Shown here: piece by piece, positions 53,901 to 64,000 of the stretch
Layout: each line of letters begins with the position of its first letter
Position numbering within the stretch: position 1 is the stretch's first letter
Source of the DNA: Hormiphora californensis
Lineage: Eukaryota; Ctenophora; Tentaculata; Cydippida; Pleurobrachiidae
NCBI GenBank assembly: GCA_020137815.1
Contig: CM035351.1
Coordinates: 3,249,409-3,313,408 of the forward strand
DNA length: 64,000 bases
Reading direction: 5' to 3'
Program-made: the position numbers and the translations under genes
Notes under the pieces: generated by a model
Seen by the model: the letters and a program-made list of their open reading frames with translations, nothing else
Databases searched by the model: none
What the model was told of the DNA's origin: nothing

Positions 53901-56672
53901 TTATGAATACATAATGCAATAATTCTTGTTTAATACTAAAACGTATTGTATACAGTCGGACCCCGAGGATTCCACTAAATCGGGGTCCGACTGTACTATG
54001 GACCACCTATCTCTCCAAATATGAGGCTAATAAACAGTTATCCGATCGCCCAACTTTCTACCTATCTCCCCCTTTCAGATTCCCGAGGTATACGATGCGC
54101 TACTCAGTAAGATAGGGTTTACCTGCCGACTAGCCTTGATTGTTATAACATCAGGTCTTGGACTCCTTTCTGATGCCTTGGAGATTATGAGCATCGGGTT
54201 TGCTAAGGCATACATTGCAAAGGAATTTCAGGTACTGATAAGTTTATAAATAACATCCAAATTTTCGGCCCTTCGTTGTTCAACAAGAGCTGTTAAATTA
54301 CCTTTTCTCTCCCATCCCATCCTAAAGTTATCACTTATCACCCCTCCCCCTAAAGCTAACCAGACAAGAGGAATCCACGCTATCTGGAGTACTGTTTGCG
54401 GGTATGCTAATTGGAGGACTCTTCTGGGGTCGATGTGCCGATATGTTTGGAAGAAGATCTGTCCTCGTTATCTCTCTCTCCATGAACGGTCTGAGTGCCG
54501 CCGTGTCCTCTCTCTCGCCCACCTTCTGGTTGTTCCTAGTGGCACGATTTTTTAGCGGCATTGGGTAGGTCAAGTTTTCACATTCGTAGTGCTTTCTTGT
54601 TTTGTTCAAACCCCGGGGCGCAGTGAGACAGGGTTGAGCAACTGCAAGGCAAGTTTTCCCATTATGCCACCTGTAGCTGTTTTATAACCTGTATCTCTCT
54701 TCTACAGAGTGGGTGGATCTCTCCCTATCATATTCTCCTACGTCTCGGAATGGTCCTCCAGGAAAGTCAAGGGAGGGCTCATTTCGACCGTTGCTACTTG
54801 TTGGATGGCTGGTACGATTGTGGCAGCCGGTCTCGCCTGGGCCATCCTACCTCTACCAGAGACACCGGGACAGTTGTAAGTGTCGTGGAGCTTGTAGTTT
54901 GTGCTTAACCTTGGGGGAATGTACAATTTTCGACGCTCAGATGGCTAGATTTTCCGAACCAGAAAGGTCAATTTATGGAGGTCGTTCCCCGGACAAAAAG
55001 TCGTATCTCGCACCCTTCTGGATTAATTCTCATATCTTGTAAAATCTAAAGGACGCATCCCGACGCATTTGGGCCTTGGCTAGACTGTGTTTCGGGCGCC
55101 CTTTACAAATGTAAAGGGAGGGTTAGAACATAGCAATTTGGGCCTCGGGCTATCCAAACCAATTTGATAACACTCCCCTCTCTCTCAGTTGGCAGCCATG
55201 GCGGACCTACCTACTAGTAGCCAGTTTACCCAGTCTAATAGCAGTCTTCCTCTACATCCTCCTCCCTGAGAGCCCCGTATTTCTGATAGACGTGGGCAGA
55301 AAGGACGAGGCAGTGACTGTTATACGCGGCTATGCAGAGGGGGTACCTGATACTCAGGATGAGTTCTGTGTACTGAAACGACTTATAGAGGATACCTCTA
55401 ATAATACCAACAACCAGAGACAGACAATCGGGGATATGGTTATTGAGGTAATTTTAATTTAACTAATTATCATAATTAATTATCATAATTAATTATCATA
55501 ATTAATTTAATTACCGCGTTGTTTTGTTAGAATTACATCAGAGTAACTATTCCCCACATGTTTCAGTTCCTAACTGGTAATGTAAAGCTGTTCCGAAGAA
55601 GGTTACTGAAAACCACTCTCGTCCTCATGGCGGTCATACTCCCTGTACATTTTGGGTATTACGGCTTTATGTTGTGGTTCCCGGAGTACTTGGACCACCA
55701 GAGTACTAAGGAAGGGACAATTCGACCACCTGAATGGATTTATATTGAGAGTTTCTATGTTTCATTAGCGTCTCTGCCAACAAATATCTTTACCATTCTC
55801 CTGTCAGACAAGATTGGACACTCTCGATTACTTTGTAAGTGCAGTGAATTACTGCGTCTCCTTTACTTAATTATGAGATTAAATATTTACTGATATTAGG
55901 GGGTATGTAAAATCCAGGATAACCCAGATAGCTCGGATAGCCCGGATAATAATAAGTATTTTCAGGATGGCCCGTAAGACAATCCGGGATATCAGGGCCT
56001 GATATGGGCCCCTGATTATCTGATATATCCGGGTTATACGAGCTATCTAGTATCTGGGCTTGATTTCCGGAGTATTACAACTCGTATATGATGGAATAGC
56101 ATTAAATAATGATATTATCATTGTTTGTTTAACTAGTCAGCCCATGAGTCATGACCTTCTTGAGAATATTACTTATTATCACCCCCCCCCCTCCAGCTGC
56201 TAGTTTGGTCCTCTCCGCGGGATCTGTTTTCCTCCTCTGGAAGCTGGATGGTCCTGATTGGACGGTGGTATTGAGCTGTCTATTCAATGCTGTTACTGCC
56301 CCTGTTTTCTGTATGGTGGATACTATCGTACCTGCCCTCTATCCTGCCGACTCAAGGTACGGTATTCATCAAATCCCTTTCCCCTTCTCATGGCTCCTCT
56401 GAGAAAGATGAGAAGAGTCTTGCGAGGTTGTGTCGAAACGTTATATTCGAATACTTGGCCTGTATTCACAACTAAACTATTCTTTCCATTTCAGAGGTAC
56501 AGCGTTTGGGTTCCACACTGCTCTAATCAGAATCGTCTCCATGATTGCAACTTGGGTTTTCAGTTTGTTTATTGACTCTTCTCCTACTATCCCTATCCTA
56601 ATGACTGCCATCATACTATTAACTTCAGCCTTCATATCCCTCAAAGTACCATCTGGGTCCTTTGTACACTAA
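50909..56672 (+). CDS. SV2/SVOP-like MFS transporter
   Basis: SV2 and SVOP are 12-TM major-facilitator proteins, mostly of vesicle membranes, whose substrates are largely unknown. Core exons: 54079-54231, 54356-54564, 54708-54875, 55189-55447, 55567-55834, 56197-56356, 56495-56672; all phases fit. Two phase-0 first exons are possible: 50909-50959 (after an acidic stretch, VEDKEEEES) or 52310-52471. With the first, the protein has 481 residues. Signatures are LSDALEIMSIGFAKAYI (TM1), GLFWGRCADMFGRRSVLVIS (the MFS loop 2-3 motif), FSYVSEWSSRKVKGG, LPESPVFLIDVGRKDEA, FGYYGFMLWFPEYL, LLSDKIGHSRLL and LYPADSRGTAFGFHTALIRI. The long luminal loop between TM7 and TM8 that marks vertebrate SV2 is reduced to about 25 residues. 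Family placement is good; substrate and membrane are unknown. Confidence 0.85.
51500..52110. repeat. Two related direct repeats with a small hairpin
   Basis: The segment GGC(A/C)AAAGTTAGTTG, then CTAACTTT(C/G)GC, then AGTCCTAGT and CTCTCAATGAACTTTGTTTC occurs at about 51513-51710 and again at 51983-52105. The first part folds into a hairpin (AAAGTTAG/CTAACTTT). A different pair, GACTATGTGTAGCAAGT, occurs at 51882 and 52703. They lie in the 5' intron of the SV2-like gene and look like fragments of mobile elements. Confidence 0.6.
52310..52471 (+). CDS. Possible alternative first exon of the SV2-like gene
   Basis: ATG opens a 54-codon frame with an internal duplication (EGTIVIKN twice) and ends SLSFEK before a GTTGCT donor. 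It is in phase with the next core exon (IPEVYDALL). SVOP/SV2 relatives often have a short acidic cytosolic leader followed by an FxxE/A-type stretch here, which this fits. The donor is weak, so it may be spurious. Confidence 0.4.
52856..53010. mobile_element. MITE, TAAAGTCGGATTTTTTGAAG family, complete copy
   Basis: A 155-bp element with 30-bp inverted ends (AAAGTCGGATTTTTTGAAGT and complement) and TA on both sides, as in Tc1/mariner-type MITEs. A truncated relative is at 20030-20095. Confidence 0.8.
53135..53365 (+). repeat. Diverged tandem repeat with GTTGAGNNTNCTCAAC cores
   Basis: CGTTGAGCATTCTCAAC, CGTTGAGTACCCTCAAC and GTTGAGCATACTCAAC recur at about 53133, 53258 and 53341. The first two are each followed by a (G/C)TAGGATATGGAT(C/T)CCA-like segment. 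The spacing is about 125 bp for the first pair. Confidence 0.6.
53951..53995. mobile_element. pogo/Tigger-like MITE, minimal copy
   Basis: A 45-bp near-palindrome consisting of little more than the two inverted ends (TACAGTCGGACCCCGA and complement). It is probably the internally deleted end product of the elements at 30520 and 34046. Confidence 0.7.
55911..56065. mobile_element. Degenerate inverted-repeat element
   Basis: In the intron between SV2-like core exons 6 and 7, the left 40 bp (AAATCCAGGATAACCCAGAT, then AGCTCGGATAGCCCGGAT) resembles the reverse complement of the right 45 bp. Many mismatches indicate an old foldback insertion. Confidence 0.45.
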
Positions 56673-59600
56673 ACCCCTTTTGACCTGCTGAACCCGCACA
56701 GAAATAAAATGCAGTGTGACCCACACAATAAACCCCCGGAGATGTTTGTTAAGTAACCCAACAAGGAGATGTAATTATTTCCCTGACTAAACTAAAACAT
56801 TATATTTTTCGTGCGGCTATACATTTTATTCTAGAAAGTTTTACGCACCTGTTTGTTTATTTCCCCTATTGTGTAAGTTTCATTTTATGTGACACAGCTG
56901 TGTGTAAATTTGTGGCTAAATTTCATGGCCAGATGGCATTTATTAGCTAGCTTAGTGACCCTTGAGTTAGATTGCATTTAACGAATTTTGTATATTTTCC
57001 GCTGGCTATTCAGTGTATAGTTTGATTTGATCAAATCAGTGTATGGATGAATTCATTACCAACTCTTGAACCATATTTGTTTAACTTTGAGGAGCAATGT
57101 GACAAAGTCAAGGGCCACAATCCCGGATTGAATCCACTGTTCGGAGGTCTGGCAAATAATCCCACGGTCGTTCCGCGCGCACGTGTTTGGTGAATCTGCG
57201 CGCGGTTAGTATTATTGGAGATGCATCGCGCCGTACTGACACGGTTTGAGATTGTCTACCACAGTGGCCCTGAAGCCAGGAACTAGGATCCTAATTGAAG
57301 GAAATCAGTTGGTTTCACCAAGAACAATTAATAACACTCAATTTTCTTAAAACTAAATGAAAAGAATGTAAAAAATCAAAACAATTTAAGCAATAAACAC
57401 GCTTCAACACTTATAGTACCATGCTGTTAATGTATGAACTAAAACATTAATAGTCCCTTACTAGGCTGTATAACAAGTATAATAATAGTCCCAGTGAAGT
57501 ATTAACCCACCCTGCAGCTGCAGCACCCAGTATAATACTCCAGACAGTGGAATGTTAAGAGGGCCAGGGGTCTCTGGTAGACAATAGAGGTCACGGCTCA
57601 TCGATAATTAATATATACCCTCCTCTCTATAATTAATATATATGGTCAGTGATCTAATCGTTGCGAGGATTTTTGCAAAAAGGGATGACTGAATTCACTG
57701 CAAATTTCCTAAAATCCATATTAGGACATCTTATACTACTTGAATTAATTTAAAATTTGGTATACTTATGTAAATATGTTTAAATTAGTATACTACATGT
57801 GTTTTAAACCTTCAACTCAAATAATGTGGAGCCCAAAGGCAAAGATGCTAAATGCTCCCTGGATTTTCGAGTTTTATCAGTATGACAGTCGGATATATGC
57901 AAATGTCTAGATAATTGATGAAACTGAACCGTAATTACCGAAGAGTAAAGGTTTGCTCCTAATATGCGGAGCCATAGCTGCTTGAAGGGGTAGCTTTTTT
58001 TATTGCCCATTTGAGGTAAGATAAACATAATTGTATCTTCTAAAATTAATAGAACTTCTTTCATAAATGTTAAAAATAAATCTCCATGCTAAAAAATGTA
58101 CCCTGATATGCTCATATTGTGTGGAGCGGGTGTTATATTCATGGGTCCAAATTATCATTTTTTACTTCGATACTTTGCGGGTTCAATTCACAAGCAATCA
58201 AACTAAAAACGTATGCTAAGTGGTAACAATAACATACCAGTATATATTTTATCACTAATTTAATCTTATGACTCAAAATTTGTGGAGCAAATCACGATTT
58301 CTCCCTCCATTTTCGCAGTATAAAATATCTACTTGAATATCAACATAATAAGCTTTATTTGCATCAAGATAACGTTCATCGGACCATAATATTACAGAAA
58401 TAATATTGCCTAATCATGGGACTCAAATTGTGTGGAGCAGTTACACATAAAACCTTGGAATACCATCAGTTACTTTGGCCTTGACAAATCGAGTTATATT
58501 ACAACCAATTGAGTATTTAACCAAATATTAGCTATAATTTAACCAAATATTAGTTATAGCCTTACTCAAAATCAGGGGAGCAATGATTTTCCTCTCTGAG
58601 AATCAGAAACAGAGCATGCCATAAGGTTTTGGGCGAATTTTATGACTGTCTGGACACAAATACGGCTCCTTTAGGGGCTCCTCCACACAATTTGAGTAAC
58701 TTTTTGTGGTTAAAATGGTAAATTGTTGGTGCCCAATTATCTGTACAGCTTATTTTCAAAATCAAGAACCGGTTAAACCGCAACTCAAACGATGTGGAGC
58801 AGTTTTTGTCAAAAAATCAGTATTTGCTCCACATATTTTGAGTTAGTATCTTCGAAATACACAAGAATCTTGCTCCACTATCATTTTGCTAACTTAATTG
58901 ACTTATTTCAAGAAGCTACTCCTATTACTTTTTGATTTATTACTCTATTTGGAAGTATAGCTGCAGATCTTCCGTCGATTAAATTTGGAATAAATTATCG
59001 GCTAGGAAAAATCAGCTCCACACAAATTTGAGCAAATGTTTTGATCAAGTTAATGACTTAAAAAGCTCCTAAAATGTCTCTAGAATCTAATAGTTTATGA
59101 ATAAAATGTAAAGTAAATTTAAGTAACCCCAAAGAGTAAGATTTGCTACAAAAAATCGATGTGCTCCGCACAATTTGAGTTCCTGACTTTTAATTTTTAA
59201 ACGGTATAGCTAGAAATAATTTGATTGTATATTTACTAAAATTTCAAGGAGAAAGGATGAAAAACATCTCCTCTAGAGGGGGCTCCGCAGAATTTTGCTC
59301 CACACGTGTTTAAACGGCTATAACTTTGCTTTAGAGCAAGTAAATATGTTCTAGTTTTCACAGAAATTTAGAGTAAACAATTGTACACCGGTATAGTGGT
59401 ATTATGAGTACCAGTAATAATAGGAGCATATTTAAATATCTAAATACAAATTTGTGAAAAATCCTCGCAACGATTAGATCACTGACCATATACCCTCCTC
59501 TCTATACCTAATATATAATACTCTCTCTATAGAACTCATTTTATATACCGTATGTATGTGTATTACTTATAATTCAATAACTATGTACACTATAAAGTGA

Positions 59601-59709
59601 CCACATATAGCTGGTCAATGTCAGGGCCCTCTTTCCGGTTATAAATGACGCATAATTTTCACGCCCGGATATGTTTCTGAATCAATTACCACATATCCCT
59701 CTCAGACAG
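56673..59709. other. Intergenic region between convergent SV2-like and tetraspanin-like genes
   Basis: No gene is supported. The left part (56673-57638) is AT-rich unique sequence with the SV2-like 3' UTR. The rest is dominated by the 1.85-kb element at 57639-59492. The tetraspanin-like gene is transcribed from the other strand, so both genes end here. Confidence 0.6.
57639..59492. mobile_element. 1.85-kb TIR element with an internal motif array
   Basis: The ends are inverted repeats of about 36 bp (GGTCAGTGATCTAATCGTTG, then CGAGGATTTTT, and complement). There is no ORF above 86 codons. The interior is AT-rich and carries about 13 copies of a motif close to CTCAAATTGTGTGGAGCA. Those in the left half are in plus orientation (57815, 57957, 58111, 58271, 58421, 58564, 58783). 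Those in the right half are in minus orientation (58679, 58825, 59014, 59162, 59290). The flanking sequence ATACCCTCCTCTCTATA occurs on both outer sides, so the element lies between two copies of a roughly 30-bp duplication. Confidence 0.8.
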
Positions 59710-62691
59710 CTAAACTACTACCCCCATTATCTCCATAGCTCTCCTCTGATTCAGACTTGAATGGCCTGGAGTGCCAGACCCCCGGCAATAGTTTCTGGGC
59801 TTGGGCCAGCTGGGATCCTGAAACAACACGGCAGGAAACCGGGCTAGCAGAGTTAGTTTGGTTGAGTATCGTTTGTTTTCTAACTCTGCCTTTTTATGGC
59901 ACTCAATGTCTGCCTCCTCTTTCAGTGACCAGAAAATGAAGAGTATATCACAGATGAGACAGATGGATTGGGTGAAGGATAGGAGGAAGAGAATGAGATA
60001 CATCGCCAGGATTCGTAACTGAAAATAGATCAGAGGGTTTAGGTATCCGTGTGTGTGTTCACATAACAAATTCGAAATAAGGGAACAGCAATTGCCAATT
60101 GTTATAGAAATTATCATGTATCTGCCAACAATTCATCCGAAGGGAACCACACACATATGTCACACACACACACACACACGTCACACACAAACACACATGT
60201 CACACACACTTGTGATATGTACCTTTGTATTCTCCTTCACATACAAAAGACAATTGACAGGATCACCCGAAGACCAGCACCAAGTATCACAATTCGTTGC
60301 GTTGTATTCATACTCATTCTCTGTCTTGTCTTCACCAATAATCAGGTCCCATGCACCATACTTGTCACAGTACCTGAGTACAACATGATTGGTGTAGTTC
60401 GGTGAACTACTGTCTGGCGCTGCGGACCCATCTGAGTGCACTGAGAATAACATCGGGGTCTGGCGCCGCCAGACAGGTGAACTAGGGGACTGTATAGATT
60501 GTTATAGTCAAAATGAGGGATACTGGTAGCGGTGCTGAAAGGAACTATACTGTAATACAAAACAGTAAAGGAATGTTGGTAATTCGGAGTACGTACTCAT
60601 TGCACATTTTGTAAGTACAGTTGGTTTCAGTCGCCTTTGAACATTTGTACTCTCCCAGCGTTTCTAAATCTTCCACTTTGTATGGGTTGTTATTGACATC
60701 ACTTCCATTAGAAGGTACAACTGAAACATTGAGAGTTATATGCAAACAAAGAGAAAAGTATTTCAAAACTTTGCTTATATACATGCATGCACCTCCGACC
60801 CGAAGAAAATAGAAAAACGAATAAAAGGTACAGGAAAGTTCCACAAAATTTGTAGGTCTAGTGTCATTGGGTAGTCTGAAATCATAGTTCTTCCAGAGGC
60901 TTTCCTTTGTTAGATTACGCGACCCTGTTTTTCCGGCCCGGTGCGAAGCGAGAGTTACGGAAGTAACAAGCTTTCCTCTGAATTTTGCACAGTAGGGTAG
61001 CGACTGGCAATTTGAAACGCCTGCTAACTTGAAACAGTGTCTGATAACTTGAAACACGTGCTCTGGTTATTTGAAACAAATGCGCGTTATTTGCTCTCTG
61101 ATTGGTGTCGTGTGTGTGCTGTAGCACAGTGAAGAGAGTCTGGTAACTTGAAACACTGAGGAGGGCTATTTGAAACAATTTTCTCCAATTGGATTGTCGA
61201 AATTTTTGTTGTTCAATATGAGCATGAGGCAGGATATAAACTATGATTTGAGTCATTTCCGCCAAAAGTTGGCCGAATATGAGGCAAAAACTGCTTTCCT
61301 GCTAATTTGAAACAGTTTTTGGAAAAGGTCATTGCACCAAGCACGTTCAACAAAATTCAGATTTCAGACATGGAATGGCTCTGCACAACCCTTTTCTAAC
61401 TATTCAATGTCAAAAATTTTGGTTTCGTGGAGAATTTGAGGGAGATACGGGTGTTTCAAATTAGCAGACCGAGGCGGGTAAATTGAAACACCAAATTTGG
61501 ATAGATATCACGTGACCCTGACCCCGGAAGACAAAATGAGACATCTCCAACCACCCAAAAAACTACCCAGGGACTGTCTCGGTAACACAAGGTCAAAAAA
61601 ATTTGGGTTCGACTTGATTTGTGGGCAGGCAAGGGAAAAAAGTGAAAAACTGTTTCAAATAGCCAGTCGCTACCCTATAAATATATTCCCAGCTTACATT
61701 GCATTTGACAGGTTCTGTTCACCAATAGCTCCCAGATGAACTGCTCATCCGTCGATGTACCATTGTTGTCATCTTTATCTCTAGTTACGGGATGAACTTG
61801 GTTCCTCGTTTTGGGGTCTCCTGAAAAGTATAGTTATTGTACTGGGGCACATGGGGTACAGGGGCGCTATAACATATTCTATTCGTAAACATTTAAGTTG
61901 CCTAAAAAACTTACCCCAATCAAAACGCGTTACGAATTGTGACCACTGAGTTAAAAAGTTTTCTTGAGAGTTTTCCGCTATTTTAGCGTCTTTTAAATGT
62001 GCCTCCCAACTGAATACACCTCCGGATATTAGGAGTCCCAAACCTAGAGCACCGTATACAATAAGTGATCTGATGGAGAGAGGGGATTAGGAGGGGTTAG
62101 GGTGTAAGGAGAGGTTGGGGGTGGTAGGAAGGTAATAAGGGGTCTCTTTAGCTTGTCTCTCAAGTGGGAGTTAGGAAGGAGATGTGGAGTTAGATTTGTA
62201 AACAGATCACTTGACACTCACCTGCTTTGTCTTGATACAAATCCGTAGGCCCCAATCAGACCGTGAATCATTGTTAGACACCCAATAATCAGAAACCGCG
62301 TCTGTGGAAATATAGTAGATCAAGTCACATAATCAATCCCTCGACTAAAATAACCAAATATATCTAACTAAACAATTAACATACCGTGAAGTTACTCATG
62401 ATATACTTATAACATTGGTATAGTTTTGGACTAATTCAAATTAATTAAACTTACCTCAACGGTCGATATAGTACTCCCAGATGTCGAGCTATTATCACTA
62501 ACATTAATGGGACTCAGATCGTACCCGATACTAACTCCCACTGCGATGAACCCCAGGGTAAGACTGGTAAAATTGCACATGTGGAATACTAAACGGACCA
62601 GATCGAGGGTTCTGGTGGCCGGTTCCAGATTGTCCTCTAGGAAGGCAGCCAGCTGGTTAGCATTCCGTCCCCCACCCAGGGAGAAACTCAT
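59710..62691 (-). CDS. Tetraspanin-like four-TM protein
   Basis: Seven exons on the minus strand (62691-62455, 62301-62222, 62069-61915, 61820-61698, 60720-60597, 60373-60223, 60018-59710) join in phase to give 392 residues. The layout is tetraspanin-like. A short N terminus leads to TM1 (LVFHMCNFTSLTLGFIAVGV). A small outer loop with likely N-glycosylation sites (NVSD, NSST) follows. TM2 and TM3 are close together with GLIGAYGFVSRQSR and YGALGLGLLISGG between and in them. A large outer loop of about 165 residues has several cysteines, and TM4 is YLILFLLSFTQSICLICDIL, followed by a cytosolic tail. The large loop lacks a CCG motif; the nearest is CDTWCW. Tetraspanins organise membrane microdomains. 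Assignment is by topology and TM2-TM3 pattern, so it is tentative. Confidence 0.65.
60410..60476. mobile_element. hAT-like MITE, CTGTCTGGCG family, copy 3
   Basis: A 67-bp element with ends CTGTCTGGCG and CGCCAGACAG, flanked by the identical octamer GTGAACTA (60402-60409 and 60477-60484). It lies between exons 5 and 6 of the tetraspanin-like gene. The shared interior (ACCCATCTGAG, then GCACTG, then GGGGT) matches copy 1 at 9634. Confidence 0.85.
60993..61677. mobile_element. 685-bp TIR element with TTGAAAC motif array
   Basis: The ends TAGGGTAGCGACTGGC and GCCAGTCGCTACCCTA are perfect inverted repeats, probably at a TA target. About nine copies of a (A/C)TTGAAAC(A/G) motif are spread through the interior, forward in the left two thirds and reversed at the right end. 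It starts about 20 bp past the donor of tetraspanin-like exon 4 and fills most of that intron. It has no coding capacity. The foldback at 27429-27645 shares its ends. Confidence 0.85.

Positions 62692-64000
<1,309 letters not shown>

Overview
The window is nuclear DNA from an animal (or a very close relative). Genes are broken by GT-AG introns, and the recognisable products are metazoan-type: a C2-MUN-C2 Unc13 protein, an SV2/SVOP-like carrier, a tetraspanin-like protein, CCDC22, NUBPL, EMC8/9, ADO, NSUN5, ECD, PELP1 and RPAP3. Introns of a few hundred bases, very dense (CT)n/(GA)n tracts and many small foldback transposons suggest an invertebrate. The phylum cannot be settled from this sequence. 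All gene models were built by hand, by translating exons and checking that donor and acceptor phases agree.

Layout. 1-4.9 kb: mostly non-coding, with short tandem repeats and one K/E-rich candidate exon. 4.9-26.9 kb (+): one 31-exon Unc13-family gene (UNC13D/BAIAP3 class) whose introns hold most of the microsatellites. It carries an unusual disordered insert of about 460 residues between its two Munc13-homology regions. 29.0-29.8 kb (+): two-exon ADO (thiol dioxygenase). 31.0-33.8 kb (+): five-exon NUBPL (mitochondrial Fe-S assembly of complex I), with a 1-kb palindrome in an intron and a one-base frameshift in the last exon. 34.4-35.5 kb (+): three-exon EMC8/9, with two frameshifts. 36.0-36.9 kb: a second large palindrome. 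36.9-39.5 kb (+): four-exon CCDC22 (Commander/CCC complex).

40.0-48.2 kb (+): NSUN5, a 28S rRNA m5C methyltransferase, has a first coding exon at 40.0 kb and the rest at 46.8-48.2 kb. Its 6.6-kb intron contains three intronless genes on the same strand: ECD, a PELP1 homologue and RPAP3. ECD and RPAP3 belong to the R2TP chaperone world, and PELP1 and NSUN5 act on the large ribosomal subunit. The nested block is therefore functionally coherent as well as structurally odd. RPAP3 needs at least four one-base corrections to be read, while its nested neighbours ECD and PELP1 are intact.

48.2-50.8 kb: intergenic minisatellite into which a Helitron-like unit has inserted, now as three head-to-tail copies with the unoccupied target still readable next door. 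50.9-56.7 kb (+): SV2/SVOP-like 12-TM carrier. 57.6-59.5 kb: a 1.85-kb terminal-inverted-repeat element without an ORF, carrying an array of an 18-bp motif that flips orientation near the centre. 59.7-62.7 kb (-): seven-exon tetraspanin-like 4-TM protein with a 685-bp TIR element in one intron. 62.7-64 kb: (GA)n tracts, nothing coding.

At least eight families of small inverted-repeat elements are present, several shared between distant introns. Two copies of one family have perfect 8-bp target duplications (hAT-like), and three families are flanked by TA.
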